DNA of 49,090 bases from Acidobacteriota bacterium. GTDB taxonomy: Bacteria; Acidobacteriota; B3-B38; Guanabaribacteriales; JAGGZT01. Below the pieces are notes generated by a model. That model was not told the origin of the DNA, ran no database searches, and worked only from the letters and a program-made list of their open reading frames with translations. The DNA is taken from NCBI GenBank assembly GCA_021161905.1, contig JAGGZT010000013.1:1-49090 (forward strand), read 5' to 3'. The translations under genes were made by a program, and so were the position numbers. This document shows, piece after piece, positions 1 to 8,910 of the stretch; position 1 is the first letter of the stretch, and every line of letters starts with the position of its first letter.

Positions 1-7
1 AAATATT

Positions 8-1447
8 ATGGATCAGTATCCCTTTGGACCCCAAAAAGCCGCGCTTATTGAGATAGTGGCAAATTCTCTTGATGCAAAGGCTTCTTGTATTCAAATAACT
101 CTCAACAAAGATAAGGGAACTTTGGAAGTACTAGATGATGGCTGTGGTATGGATAAGACAGAATTTAAAAAATATCATGATTTTGCTGGTACTTCTAAAG
201 ATAGAGGTAGCGGTATTGGGTTCGCAGGCCAGGGTGCTAAACTTGCTTTAAATTTTTGCAAAGAGGTTTTGACTGAGACTTGGTCTGTGTCGCCCCGTTA
301 TCAAGGGTACTCACGGTGGTGGCTCAAAAAGGGAAAAGCGCCCTACGAGATTCATGATAACGAGCTTTTGACGCTTAAAGATATTGGGACAAAGGTTACC
401 TTATATTTGAAGGATAAAAATGTTTACTCGGAGGAGTTGATAAAGGATCTCTTACTTGAACATTATTTCCCCTTGCTTAATCCTAATTTAAGAGAAGAAA
501 AAATATATAGAGAATTGTATAAAGATGGTGTGAAAGTTTTATTAAATGGGGAAGAGGTAATTACCCCTCCTGAATATACTTTGGAAGATGGGAAAAACAT
601 AAAGATCGTTTATAAAAAAAAGGAGGCTTACGGTATATTTTGGAGGGTTAAGAGTGAATGTGCCTATCCGGGAGTAATGATATGTACCTATGGGAAAGTG
701 ATCAAGCGGACTTCCTTTAACAAAGAGCCAAGAGGAAAAGAAAAAATTATTGGTTGGATTGAGGCACCTTGGTTGATTGAAGCTGTTACTACCGATAAAT
801 GTAGATTTCAAGAAGGGAATAAAGCTTGGAGTAATTTTTCCAGAAAAGCTCAGAAAGAATTTTCTAAGTGGCTTGAAGAAATAGGGCTTTTAGAGAAACC
901 AGAGAAGAAGGGGTATATTAGTTTAGAAAAAGAGATAAATTCAATATTAAAACATATACCTGAACTCTCTTTTTTCGGTAGCACAACTCAGCGAGAAGTG
1001 CCTATACCAGATAAAAACGGGATGGAGAGAGAAGTGAAAGAAGGAGTACAAAGGGTTTCAGGCGATAAAGGAGGCGATACAACTGGAGAAGGAGTCCCCA
1101 TTCATCCTGGTGATGAGCCCGGGGAGGCTCCCAGTGATCAGTTGGGTGATGGACGTCCCGCCACACTTACCAGAAGAACAGTTAGAGGAGGTGTAGGAAT
1201 AACGGAAGTAGATAGACCAGACTTAAATGATAAAGAAGCTTGGTTTGATGGAGAAACAGTTAGCATAAATAAGTCTCATTCTGCCTACGCAAAGGCAAAG
1301 AATAAAGGGTTATTGAATTATCATATTTTAAAAGTTATTGTACTATCTTTAATCGAATATAGTGTAGGGAAGGGACCGGAGTTTCCATATCAAAAGATTT
1401 TCGAACTTCAAGAGAAATTTTTTAGGTTGTGGGGAGAAAAAGGATGA
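8..1447 (+). CDS. GHKL-fold ATPase (HSP90/MutL/MORC-like), possibly 5'-truncated
   Basis: ATP-binding protein of the GHKL superfamily. The N motif (E15, N19, D22 within EIVANSLDA), the G1 box DDGCGM (about 43-48) and a glycine-rich lid GSGIGFAGQG (about 67-76) are all visible. A beta-rich middle part follows, then a Gly/Pro/Asp-rich linker (about 340-400) and a helical C-terminal domain (about 410-479). The ATP site begins only 15 residues from the first ATG at the window edge, and the frame stays open to base 2, so the true start may lie upstream. The stop overlaps the next gene by ATGA, implying a coupled two-gene unit. The region is clearly more AT-rich than the operon downstream, which suggests transfer. 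Substrate and pathway are unknown; a DNA-acting defence or MORC-like role is only a guess. Confidence 0.75.
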   Translation: MDQYPFGPQKAALIEIVANSLDAKASCIQITLNKDKGTLEVLDDGCGMDKTEFKKYHDFAGTSKDRGSGIGFAGQGAKLALNFCKEVLTETWSVSPRYQGYSRWWLKKGKAPYEIHDNELLTLKDIGTKVTLYLKDKNVYSEELIKDLLLEHYFPLLNPNLREEKIYRELYKDGVKVLLNGEEVITPPEYTLEDGKNIKIVYKKKEAYGIFWRVKSECAYPGVMICTYGKVIKRTSFNKEPRGKEKIIGWIEAPWLIEAVTTDKCRFQEGNKAWSNFSRKAQKEFSKWLEEIGLLEKPEKKGYISLEKEINSILKHIPELSFFGSTTQREVPIPDKNGMEREVKEGVQRVSGDKGGDTTGEGVPIHPGDEPGEAPSDQLGDGRPATLTRRTVRGGVGITEVDRPDLNDKEAWFDGETVSINKSHSAYAKAKNKGLLNYHILKVIVLSLIEYSVGKGPEFPYQKIFELQEKFFRLWGEKG

Positions 1448-1938
1448 ATGAAAATGTAAGGATTCCTGTACAGATAAAGAGAGTCAAAGATCCAAGTGGT
1501 AGGGAGATAATGAAAGCTACTGTTCCTATGAATCTTATTTTCGAGAAAGATTTTAATCCAGACTGGTTTGAGAGAGAGTTGGCAAAATTTGAGGAAAGGT
1601 ATTTCAATCTTGTGACTCATTTAAAATCTCTTCTGAAGAAGATTCGCATTAAAAAACCAAAGGATGGGAGAGTATTGCTGTATTGGGAATTTGGCAATGA
1701 AATTATAGAATTTAAAGAACAAAGCAAAAATAATGCTTTATTTTTAGAGAATTTGACAAAATCTTTAGCTAGAGATGTTGAAGTTTCAGATAAAATCATT
1801 ACACGGTGTACACGCTTCAGGTCTCTTTACCCCGACATTACTCAAATTGATCCTAATAGATCTTTTGACAGTTACGTTGCAGAATTTGAAGGTGGATATA
1901 TTTCCGCAAGAAGGCAAGGTAGAAGAGAGGGAGGGTAG
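1444..1938 (+). CDS. Small partner protein resembling the DUF1016 (YhcG) N-terminal domain
   Basis: A 164-residue protein whose ATG (1444) overlaps the stop of the GHKL gene (ATGA), with a GGGGAGAAAAAGG ribosome site just before it; a GTG at 1429 in frame is a weaker start. Residues about 70-130 contain LLYWEFGNEIIEF and a following Leu/Phe-rich helix ending in RFRSLYPD. This resembles the Y-W-x-G-x-x-I pattern and terminal Tyr-Pro of DUF1016_N/YhcG N-terminal domains. No PD-(D/E)XK nuclease half follows, so it would be a stand-alone version. It probably acts with the ATPase, for example as a DNA- or protein-binding subunit. The family assignment is tentative; the pairing with gene 1 is firm. 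Confidence 0.6.
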   Translation: MNENVRIPVQIKRVKDPSGREIMKATVPMNLIFEKDFNPDWFERELAKFEERYFNLVTHLKSLLKKIRIKKPKDGRVLLYWEFGNEIIEFKEQSKNNALFLENLTKSLARDVEVSDKIITRCTRFRSLYPDITQIDPNRSFDSYVAEFEGGYISARRQGRREGG

Positions 1939-1949
1939 GTTCATCTAAG

Positions 1950-3044
1950 TTGGGAATGAGCTGCTCAGCGATCAAGCTTACCAAGAGGGGAAGGAATCAT
2001 CTCCTCTTCATCATCGCCATTCTCATCGCCGCGGTAAATACCGGCAATAACTTGCTCTATCTTATTCTCTCCTTTATGCTTTCCCTCCTTTTCTTCTCCT
2101 TCTTCGCCCCTCGATTTCTCTTTAAAGGGGTTGATATCGCGATCGAGCTCCCTCCCTATCTCTATGCCGGGGAGAGGGCAAGACTAAAGGTGCGGATAGA
2201 AAACAGGAAGCGGTATCTACCATCTCCTCCCTTCTACCTCAAAGCCCTCGGTTCCCTTCCTTTATCCACTCCTCCGTTTTTGCCCTCGGTTCTTGGAGGA
2301 GAGAGCTTCGAGGACCTTTTGTTCGAAGAGGTGAGGAGGCGTGGTCTCTATCGGATGGAAGGGCTTCTTGCTGCTACCCCCTATCCCTTTGGACTTTTCC
2401 TATCTGCGAAGACGGTGCCTACCGAAGAGAGGGAATTCCTCGTCTATCCCCGGATATTCCCTATCTCTTCGTTCATCGTCCACGGTATTCCTGGGGAGAA
2501 GGCGATGGTAAGTCTGTTCAAGGGGCGTTCGATGAGCCTCCGCAATATACGGGACTATACCTATGGGGATGAGGTTCGCTTCCTTCACTGGAAGGCATCG
2601 GCGAAGCTATCCAAGTTGATGGTCAAAGAGTTCTCGAGGAAGGAGGAGTTGAAGGTAACCATCCTACTTCCCACCTTCGTTTCTCCGAATTTTTCCCGCG
2701 AGGAGTTCGAGCTCAGGGTCAGCTTTGCCGCCTCCCTTGCTTTCTACCTGATCGGGAGGGATTATTTTGTCCGTCTCATCACCTCTCATTCTCAGGTTCC
2801 TTTCGGCGTCGGAGGGGTTCAATTGCATAAGATCCTCCGGGAACTCGCCCTCGTTGAGCCGGTTACCAGGGCTTCCGAGGATTTGGTAGAGAGGGAGCTC
2901 AAGGCGGGTGAGGCTTCTCTTTCCTCCTTTCGGGTGTTGATCGCTGATAGGGAGTATCCCCTTCCCAGAGGAGCGCTGGTGGTTCCCCTCACCGCTATTG
3001 AGAGGATAGGAGGAAAGGAGAAGGAAAGGGAGGATCCCGAATGA
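1950..3044 (+). CDS. DUF58 domain membrane protein
   Basis: Two N-terminal membrane helices (about residues 15-55) are followed by a beta-sandwich segment and the DUF58/vWA-like signature. The signature is seen at about 193-230 as [18 protein letters not shown] followed by [13 protein letters not shown], the classic R-x-Y-x-x-G-D...I-H-W-K-x-S-A arrangement. DUF58 proteins usually work with a MoxR AAA+ ATPase and a TgpA-like transglutaminase; the latter is the next gene and overlaps by ATGA at 3041. No MoxR gene is visible upstream, where the AT-rich island abuts. The start is ambiguous between TTG 1950 and ATG 1956; the purine-rich AGGGAGGG at 1928 favours the former slightly. The molecular function is not established for the family. 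Confidence 0.85.
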   Translation: MGMSCSAIKLTKRGRNHLLFIIAILIAAVNTGNNLLYLILSFMLSLLFFSFFAPRFLFKGVDIAIELPPYLYAGERARLKVRIENRKRYLPSPPFYLKALGSLPLSTPPFLPSVLGGESFEDLLFEEVRRRGLYRMEGLLAATPYPFGLFLSAKTVPTEEREFLVYPRIFPISSFIVHGIPGEKAMVSLFKGRSMSLRNIRDYTYGDEVRFLHWKASAKLSKLMVKEFSRKEELKVTILLPTFVSPNFSREEFELRVSFAASLAFYLIGRDYFVRLITSHSQVPFGVGGVQLHKILRELALVEPVTRASEDLVERELKAGEASLSSFRVLIADREYPLPRGALVVPLTAIERIGGKEKEREDPE

Positions 3045-5116
3045 AGGCTTCCTTTTCTCATCATAAGGGAAGGGTCATTCTTCTATCCTATCTCCTTGTT
3101 TCTGCAAGCACCCTCTCCTTGATCCTCACTGGTGCCATTTCTCCCATTATCTCCTTTTTGGTGATCTTAGCCATCCCGGTAAGCTTTTTCTTCTCGGAGG
3201 AGCTTATGCGGAACAAGCTTTATGCTGGGGCTTGGAATATCGCCGCCCTTCTTTATATCTTTTTCTTCATCGTGGATACTGGAATGATCAGCCGTTCCCT
3301 TATCATCTCGGTGACCCATCTCCTTCTCTTTATCTCGGTGTTCAAGCTCTTCAACCGGGTTGAAGAGCAGGACTATCGCCAGCTCTATCTGGTCAGTTTC
3401 CTCTCGATGCTTGCTGCAGCGAGCCTCACCGCGGAGATGAGCTTTTTAATCGGCTTTATCCTCTTTATCTTTTCCTGGGTGGCGGTTCATACCTACCTCA
3501 ATTCCTGTGGTGAACCCTTCTCCTTTTTGGTTCCTGATGCTGCATTCTTGGCAGAAACGGTAAAGGCAAAGCCTCCCTCCCGGTTCAATTTCCTCGTCAT
3601 CCCCGGTCTTCTCCTCCTTTTTACCGGGGTTTTCTTTATAATAATCCCTCGGATGGAAGCGGGCTATGGTGGAGGGGGGATGAGAGGGAGGATGGTCTCC
3701 GGTTTTTCCGAGGAGGTTTTCTTGGGGGAGCAGGGCAAGATTTCCTCGAGCCCCCGGGTGGTGATGCGGGTTAGACTGGGGAAGAAGGGCTACGATGACA
3801 GGAGGTTCATCCACCTGAAGGGGATAGTCCTCGATTATTACGATGGGGCAGGCTGGCGCCGGAGCGATATCAGGGAATATCGATTGAGGGAGGATTCATC
3901 AGGTTGGTTCACCATTTCCCCAAGGCTTGCCAGGAAGAGAGGGCTTGTTCGAGAGGAGATATACCTCGAACCGGTATCGAGCCGGGTGCTTTTTTGCGGG
4001 GGGAGGGTGGCTCGATTACGAGGTCCCTTCCGCTATCTGTTCATCGATTTGGCGGGTTCTCTCTTGCTTCTTTCTCCCCATTATCATCGGAAGAACTACA
4101 CCGTTTACGCCGACTTGAGCCTGCCATCTCCGGAGAGATTGAGAAGGGCGGGTGAGGCTTATCCTGCTTCGATCTCCTACAAATACCTCGAACTTCCCCT
4201 GCTTTCCCCGGAGATAGGGGCGCTTGCCGAGCGGATCACCAAGGATAAGCCCACCCCGTACGACAAGGCGGTAGCTATAGAGGATTATTTAAGAAAGAAT
4301 TATACATACACCACCGAGCTCCCGCCGGTAGGGGCGAGTTTTGATCCTCTTTACACCTTTCTCTTCGAGACCAAGAAAGGGCACTGTGAGTACTTCGCCA
4401 CTGCGATGGCGGTGATGCTCCGTTCCCTCGGGGTGCCGGCGCGGGTGGTAAACGGTTATCTGAGAGGGGAGTACAACCCCATAGGTCGGTATTACCTCGT
4501 TCGGGCACGGGATGCCCACAGTTGGGTCGAGGTTTACTTCCCCGGCTATGGTTGGGTGGAGTTCGACCCCACCCCGATAGCGGAATACGATCGTCTTATG
4601 AGATTACGGAACCTCTCCTTCCTCGGCAGTCTCATCGATTCTGCCAAGCTCGCTTGGGATAAGAGGGTTATCTTCTATAACTTAAACGATCAGGTGCGGT
4701 ATTTGGCAGTAGCAAAGGAGAAGCTCGCCTCCTTCTCCTTGAAAGTTAAGTCCCTTTTCTCCCCCTCTTTTATCTTTAAATTTCTCTTTGTTTCCCTTCT
4801 CCTCTTTATGCTTTTCTTTTTCCTTCCTTTTCGCTTCTTTCCCTTTTTCAGGAAGAAAGGCGAGGAGAAGGGAAGTCCTCCTTGGTTCTATCAGCGTTTT
4901 CTCAAGATCGTGAGAGGAAAGGGGTTGGTTCGTGAGCCCCATCTTACCCCGTCTGAATTTGCCCACCTGCTTCGTGCGGAATTGCCAAAAGATCAACCTG
5001 CCATCGATCTTGTTACCGAGTGTTATTATCTCGTCCGCTACGGTGGGGTAAAGCTATCGAGGAGAAGGGAGGAGGAGATAAAGGAGGCGCTTTCCGCTTT
5101 AAGGAGGAAGGGATGA
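3041..5116 (+). CDS. TgpA-like membrane transglutaminase-fold protein (DUF3488-transglutaminase-DUF4129)
   Basis: A 691-residue polytopic protein. About six hydrophobic helices lie in the first 200 residues, then an extracytoplasmic beta-rich part, then a papain-like transglutaminase core. The catalytic triad is readable: Cys in [12 protein letters not shown] (about 447), His in [11 protein letters not shown] (about 492) and Asp in WVEFDPTP (about 508). A further membrane helix (about 577-603) precedes a cytosolic C-terminal domain of DUF4129 type. This is the usual TgpA order and length. It is coupled to the DUF58 gene upstream (ATGA at 3041) and to a coiled-coil gene downstream (ATGA at 5113). 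The physiological substrate is unknown; protease-like or crosslinking activity in the periplasm is what the family suggests. Confidence 0.9.
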   Translation: MKASFSHHKGRVILLSYLLVSASTLSLILTGAISPIISFLVILAIPVSFFFSEELMRNKLYAGAWNIAALLYIFFFIVDTGMISRSLIISVTHLLLFISVFKLFNRVEEQDYRQLYLVSFLSMLAAASLTAEMSFLIGFILFIFSWVAVHTYLNSCGEPFSFLVPDAAFLAETVKAKPPSRFNFLVIPGLLLLFTGVFFIIIPRMEAGYGGGGMRGRMVSGFSEEVFLGEQGKISSSPRVVMRVRLGKKGYDDRRFIHLKGIVLDYYDGAGWRRSDIREYRLREDSSGWFTISPRLARKRGLVREEIYLEPVSSRVLFCGGRVARLRGPFRYLFIDLAGSLLLLSPHYHRKNYTVYADLSLPSPERLRRAGEAYPASISYKYLELPLLSPEIGALAERITKDKPTPYDKAVAIEDYLRKNYTYTTELPPVGASFDPLYTFLFETKKGHCEYFATAMAVMLRSLGVPARVVNGYLRGEYNPIGRYYLVRARDAHSWVEVYFPGYGWVEFDPTPIAEYDRLMRLRNLSFLGSLIDSAKLAWDKRVIFYNLNDQVRYLAVAKEKLASFSLKVKSLFSPSFIFKFLFVSLLLFMLFFFLPFRFFPFFRKKGEEKGSPPWFYQRFLKIVRGKGLVREPHLTPSEFAHLLRAELPKDQPAIDLVTECYYLVRYGGVKLSRRREEEIKEALSALRRKG

Positions 5117-5670
5117 GTGGGGAGCGAGGGAGGACGACGAAGAAGGAGATCATACTAAGAAAGGCGGAGGAGCTCCGGCTCCTCAAGGTTTACCGGCGGG
5201 ATCTCGAGCGAATAAATGAAGAGCTCAGGAGAGAGCTGGGAGAGGAGGGTACCACCTCCCTTTCTTACATCGCCAATCTCCTTATCGAGGCGGGCTACGA
5301 GGTCCTTTATTCCGATTTCCTGGTGGATAAGAAGCTCCCCCCGGAGGAGGCAGAGTTATTCGATGAGCTCATCAAGTTCAAGGATTTTTCCGCTGCCGAG
5401 GAGAGCTTAAGGCGAATGAGCGCCCTTTACCGGGAGTTCAAGGAGAAGAACGATCGGGGTAAGCTAAGAAGGCTCAAAGAGCTTGCCGATACTGCCCGGC
5501 GTCGCGCCCTCCTCATCGCGGAGAACGAGAAGGTGGCAGAGAAGAAAAGGAAGGAGAAGAAGGAGATAGCCTTCTGGTTCGAGCTTTTCCGGGAGAACCC
5601 GGAGCTCTTTCCCGACTGGCTCGATTTGAGGAAGCGTTCTTCCGGGTTCAAGCGTCGTTTCGGAGGTTGA
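5113..5670 (+). CDS. Hypothetical charged, helical protein in the DUF58/TgpA operon
   Basis: A 185-residue protein with no family I recognise. ATG 5113 overlaps the stop of the transglutaminase gene (ATGA) and is preceded by AGGAGGAAGGG, so this start is preferred over earlier in-frame codons. The sequence is very rich in Arg, Lys and Glu and predicted helical, with likely coiled coil around residues 10-50 and 95-155. There is no signal peptide or membrane segment. It ends in a basic tail ([13 protein letters not shown]). The tight coupling suggests it serves the DUF58/TgpA membrane complex from the cytosol, but no function can be assigned. Confidence 0.7.
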   Translation: MSGERGRTTKKEIILRKAEELRLLKVYRRDLERINEELRRELGEEGTTSLSYIANLLIEAGYEVLYSDFLVDKKLPPEEAELFDELIKFKDFSAAEESLRRMSALYREFKEKNDRGKLRRLKELADTARRRALLIAENEKVAEKKRKEKKEIAFWFELFRENPELFPDWLDLRKRSSGFKRRFGG

Positions 5671-5671
5671 G

Positions 5672-6103
5672 ATGGGTGGTTCCTATCAGCTTCTCATCCG
5701 TCTTTTTAAAGGAGTATCCCTTCGGGTGGGGAGGCTCGGGGAGTTCTTCTTCCCTGCCGGCTATTACATCTATTCTGGACGGGCGAAGCGAGCTCTTTCC
5801 TCCCGCATCATTCGCCACTTAAGGAGGAAGAAGCGAAAGAGGTGGCACATAGATTACCTCACCGCCCATCCTGAAGCGGAGGTCATCTCCATAGTCATCT
5901 ATCCCGATCTCGATGAGTGTCGTCATCATCGGGAGATAGCGTCCCTACCCGGCGTTCGGGTGCCCGTTCCTCGATTCGGTAGCGGGGACTGTCGCAGTGG
6001 GTGTTCCGCCCATCTCCTTTATTCCCCTGTTTTCCTCTCTTTTTACGCTTTACAGGATTCTCCCTTACGGGATAGAATCGAGAAGGAAAGGAGGAAGCTA
6101 TGA
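5672..6103 (+). CDS. DUF123 family protein (GIY-YIG-related)
   Basis: A 143-residue protein matching the DUF123 pattern. It has an N-terminal strand (GSYQLLIRLFKG), the diagnostic FFPAGYYIYSGRAKRALSSR around residues 27-45, a basic patch with RWHIDYLT (about 58-65), and a conserved Cys/His part including ECRHHRE and the GSGDC...GCSAHLLY end (about 108-122). DUF123 is a compact relative of GIY-YIG nucleases and is sometimes fused to endonuclease III; a role in nucleic-acid repair is plausible but untested. It starts 1 base after the upstream stop, and its own stop overlaps the HD gene (ATGA at 6100). Two genes on lies endonuclease IV, which supports a repair context. Confidence 0.8.
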   Translation: MGGSYQLLIRLFKGVSLRVGRLGEFFFPAGYYIYSGRAKRALSSRIIRHLRRKKRKRWHIDYLTAHPEAEVISIVIYPDLDECRHHREIASLPGVRVPVPRFGSGDCRSGCSAHLLYSPVFLSFYALQDSPLRDRIEKERRKL

Positions 6104-6648
6104 TCTCGCGGGAAGAGGCGTTAGCCCTTGTTCGGGAAAAGGTGAACAACAAAAACCTGGTGAAACACTCATTGGCGGTTGAGGCGGGGATGAGGGCGCT
6201 TGCCCGTTATTTCGGGGAGGACGAGGAACTCTGGGGGCTAACCGGTCTCCTTCACGATATCGACTATGGCGAGACCGCAAAGGATCCTGATCGGCACGGT
6301 TTGGTTGCCCCGGAGATACTCGCCCCCTATGATCTCCCCGAGGAGATGATCTACGCCATAAAGGCGCATCCGGGCCATTTCCCGAGGGAGAGTTTGCTTG
6401 ACAAGGCGCTTTTTGCCGTCGATCCCCTCACCGGTCTTATTGTGGCAGCTACCCTGATGCATCCTACGAGGAGGATAGTGAATGTAGATGTTCCCTTCGT
6501 TATGAGGAGGTTCAAGGAGAAGCACTTCGCCCGGGGGGCAAAGAGGGAGGATATAAAGACCTGTGAGGAGTTCGGGGTTCCCCTTGAGAAGTTCATCGAG
6601 ATCGTCCTTTCCGGGATGAAGGAGATAGCGGATGAGCTCGGGCTCTGA
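6100..6648 (+). CDS. HD superfamily hydrolase (HDIG type)
   Basis: A 182-residue single-domain HD phosphohydrolase. The metal ligands are visible: His in VKHSLAVE (about 24), the HD pair in GLLHDIDYGE (about 50) and a later Asp in FAVDPLTGL (about 107). The order and spacing match small HDIG-domain proteins that hydrolyse phosphate esters of nucleotides or cyclic dinucleotides. No sensor or membrane part is attached. It is translationally coupled to the DUF123 gene upstream (ATGA) and overlaps endonuclease IV by 17 bases downstream. The specific substrate cannot be told from the sequence. Confidence 0.85.
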   Translation: MISREEALALVREKVNNKNLVKHSLAVEAGMRALARYFGEDEELWGLTGLLHDIDYGETAKDPDRHGLVAPEILAPYDLPEEMIYAIKAHPGHFPRESLLDKALFAVDPLTGLIVAATLMHPTRRIVNVDVPFVMRRFKEKHFARGAKREDIKTCEEFGVPLEKFIEIVLSGMKEIADELGL

Positions 6649-7507
6649 GGGTAAGGGAAGGAAAAAGCTCCTTTTGGGAGCCCATATGTCCATCGGGGGT
6701 GGGGTTCATCTCTCCCTTATCCGGGGGGCGGAGCTCGGTTGTACTGCCATCCAGATATTCACCAAGAGCGCTCGGGGCTGGTATGCGAAGCCGATCCCGG
6801 AGGAGGATGTCCTCGCCTTCAAGGAGAATGTGAAAAAGACCGGGATTTGGCCCGTGGTAGCCCACACCTCCTACCTCATCGATCTCGGAACTCCGGACCC
6901 GGAGCGGCTTCAAAAATCGAGGGATTCGCTCGTAGTCGAGCTCGAGCGGGCAGAGCTTCTCGGTATCCCCTGTCTTGTTCTTCATCCGGGCTCTCATTTG
7001 GGGAAGGGGGAGGATGAGGGGATAAAAAGGATAGCGGAATCGCTCAACCTGGTTCACGAACGGACCAAGGGGTTCAGGGTGAAGATAGCCCTGGAGACGA
7101 CCGCAGGACAGGGGACCAACCTCGGGTATCGGTTCGAGCAGATAGCGCGGATGATAGAGCTCACCGAGGAGGACGATCGCCTCGTCGTCTGTTATGATAC
7201 CTGTCATACCTTTGCCGCGGGCTACGATATAAGGACGAGGGAGGGATATGAGCGGACATTCGCCGAGTTCGATGAGATAATCGGACTGAACAGGCTCCGG
7301 GTATTCCACTTGAACGATTCGAAGGGAGATTTAGGCTCGAGGCTTGATCGACATATCCACATCGGTGAGGGCAAGCTTGGGGTAGAACCGTTTCGGATGC
7401 TCCTGAACGATCCGAGGTTTTATGATCTTCCCTTTATCATCGAGACCCCGAAGGAGGACGATTGGGATCGCAGAAACCTCGAGCTTCTGCGGAGCCTTGC
7501 TTCTTAG
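6632..7507 (+). CDS. nfo: Deoxyribonuclease IV (AP endonuclease)
   Basis: A 291-residue Zn-dependent apurinic/apyrimidinic endonuclease of base excision repair. The three-metal site of the TIM barrel is complete: GAHMSIGGG, VVAHTSYLIDL, VLHPGSHLG, the Glu in IALETTAGQGT, CYDTCHTFAAGYD, HLNDSK, the RHIHIGEG loop and a terminal IIETPKEDD. Length and motif order match endonuclease IV. The ATG at 6632 overlaps the HD gene by 17 bases, so the two are likely cotranslated. A weak hairpin with a T-run follows the stop. The identification is secure; the only uncertainty is the exact start, since a few residues precede the first strand. Confidence 0.95.
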   Translation: MSSGSEGKGRKKLLLGAHMSIGGGVHLSLIRGAELGCTAIQIFTKSARGWYAKPIPEEDVLAFKENVKKTGIWPVVAHTSYLIDLGTPDPERLQKSRDSLVVELERAELLGIPCLVLHPGSHLGKGEDEGIKRIAESLNLVHERTKGFRVKIALETTAGQGTNLGYRFEQIARMIELTEEDDRLVVCYDTCHTFAAGYDIRTREGYERTFAEFDEIIGLNRLRVFHLNDSKGDLGSRLDRHIHIGEGKLGVEPFRMLLNDPRFYDLPFIIETPKEDDWDRRNLELLRSLAS

Positions 7508-7520
7508 CCATTTTTGTCGG

Positions 7521-7546
7521 AAAACAAGCCCTGCTGTTTTTTCGTA
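7521..7546 (+). terminator. Possible weak intrinsic terminator after nfo
   Basis: An inverted repeat AAAACA(A)GC / GCTGTTTT with a 3-base loop and one bulge is followed by T residues. It lies 14 bases after the nfo stop. The stem is short and AT-rich, so termination would be partial. Confidence 0.35.
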
Positions 7547-7583
7547 TCTATATAGTGAAAACATTTAGTGAGGAGGTAATGTT

Positions 7584-7908
7584 ATGCCTGAAAGGCAAAA
7601 AGGGGATGTGCTTACCGGCTTTCTTTGGATGTTTTTTCTTTCGCTTCTTCTTTTCTGGCTTCCGGTGATAGGTAGTTTCATCGCCGGTTTTGTCGGGGGG
7701 GGGAGAGGAAGGTAGGGAACTCGGTTCCGCCATCCTTGCCGCTCTACTTCCCGCCATCATCATCGGAGCCTTTTTCTTCTTCCTTGGAGGGAGTCTCACC
7801 GGTCTTCCCCTTATCGGGGTGCTCGTCGCTTCCGGGGCGTTCGTTATAGCCCTTTTTGCCTCTCTTCCCCTTATTTTGGGGGCGATAATAGGCGGGGCGA
7901 CCGCGTGA
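7584..7908 (+). CDS. Small membrane protein interrupted by a frameshift at a G9 tract
   Basis: ATG 7584 has an ideal AGGAGG at 7571-7576 with 7-base spacing. The first frame encodes a charged start and one membrane helix (FLWMFFLSLLLFWLPVIG), then stops at 7713-7715 shortly after nine consecutive G residues (7695-7703). The frame one base over continues without a break to 7908 and encodes two further hydrophobic Gly-rich helices (AAIILAAL-type and LIGVLVASGAFVIALFAS). With eight Gs the two parts would form one protein of about 107 residues with three membrane segments. The break is therefore a sequencing error, phase variation or slippage. The family is not named with confidence; it resembles small polytopic proteins of unknown function. 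Confidence 0.6.
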
Positions 7909-7918
7909 GGGGTTTCCC

Positions 7919-8665
7919 TTACGGTCTGGTCAATATCTCTGGTCCTTCCTCGGTGATCGCCACCGTATGTTCGAACTGAGCGGATAGGCTTCTGTCCTTG
8001 GTCACCACCGTCCAGCCATCGGGTAATATCTCCACCTCGTAGCCACCGGCGTTTATCATCGGTTCGATGGCGATGACCAAGCCCGGTTTTATTCGGGGTC
8101 CTCTTCCTGGTGGTCCGTAGTGGGGGACTTGTGGGTCCTCGTGGAGTTTAGTGCCGATCCCGTGCCCGGTGAAATCGCGGACTACGGAGAAACCTTCACC
8201 TTCGACAAAGCGCTCGATCGCGTTCGAGATATCCCCGATCCTGTTTCCCACCCTCGCTTTCTCTATCCCGATATAGAGGGCGCGCTCGGTTACCTCAATG
8301 AGCCTTCTTGCCAGTTGGCTTACCTTCCCCACCGGCACGGTGATGGCAGCATCGCCGTAGTATCCCCCAAGCACCACCCCGACATCGATACTGATGATGT
8401 CCCCCTCCTTAAGTCTTCTTTTTCTGGGGATGGCGTGGACCACCTCCTCGTTTATCGAGGCGGTGATGGTATTGGGAAATCCGCGGTATCCTTTGAAGGC
8501 AGGGCGTCCTCCGTTCTTCCTTATTATCTCATAAGCTAAGGTATCGAGTTCGAGAGGGGTTACCCCCGGGGCGACCGCTTCCTTGAGCTTTTCGAGGACG
8601 AGGGCGGTGAGCCTACCGCTTTCCCGCATCCTTTCGATCTCTTCTTTTGTCTTGTAGATGATCAT
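7919..8665 (-). CDS. map: Methionine aminopeptidase, type I
   Basis: A 248-residue enzyme that removes N-terminal Met from nascent proteins. All five metal ligands of the pita-bread fold are present: Asp in IISIDVGV, Asp in GDAAITVP, His in TGHGIGTKLHEDP, Glu in VIAIEPMI and Glu in AQFEHTVAI. The substrate-binding His lies in NEEVVHAIP. The length is typical of short type I enzymes without an N-terminal zinc finger. The gene stands alone, converging on the small membrane protein gene with only 10 bases between the stops, and diverges from aspS across a 245-base gap. The identification is secure. Confidence 0.96.
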   Translation of the reverse strand: MIIYKTKEEIERMRESGRLTALVLEKLKEAVAPGVTPLELDTLAYEIIRKNGGRPAFKGYRGFPNTITASINEEVVHAIPRKRRLKEGDIISIDVGVVLGGYYGDAAITVPVGKVSQLARRLIEVTERALYIGIEKARVGNRIGDISNAIERFVEGEGFSVVRDFTGHGIGTKLHEDPQVPHYGPPGRGPRIKPGLVIAIEPMINAGGYEVEILPDGWTVVTKDRSLSAQFEHTVAITEEGPEILTRP

Positions 8666-8840
8666 CCACTCTCACCGTTAGCTCGAATTAATCTTATTAC
8701 AGATTTACAGTTTATAGCCAAGCCTTCCCCCTGTCAATCGCTCTTTCGTGGGCTGTAGTGATGCAGGCGAGGGAGAGATCGAGGAGCGGGGACCGGTTTT
8801 TGGTGGGATGAGGTGATTGTTTTACTTTCGTTCTATCCGC

Positions 8841-8870
8841 TTGATTCTTTTTCCCCCTCTGTGGTATGGT
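8841..8870 (+). promoter_or_regulatory. Candidate sigma-70 promoter for aspS
   Basis: TTGATT (8841-8846) and TATGGT (8865-8870) are separated by 18 bases, about 40 bases upstream of the aspS ATG at 8911. The -10 element overlaps an upstream in-frame ATG (8866), which argues against that ATG as the start. The rest of the map-aspS gap (8666-8840) holds no gene or clear structure that I can see. Confidence 0.45.
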
Positions 8871-8910
8871 AAGGCGTTGCTTAGTGAGGAAGGAGGGATA
8901 TTTCCTTAAA

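Noticed and set aside
3446-3814. Minus-strand open frame opposite the transglutaminase gene
   Set aside because: Overlaps a well-supported gene on the plus strand and shows no domain or ribosome site.
6593-7309. 238-codon open frame on the minus strand opposite nfo
   Set aside because: It overlaps a secure endonuclease IV gene, has no ribosome site and its product is rich in Pro, Gly and Arg without domain features.
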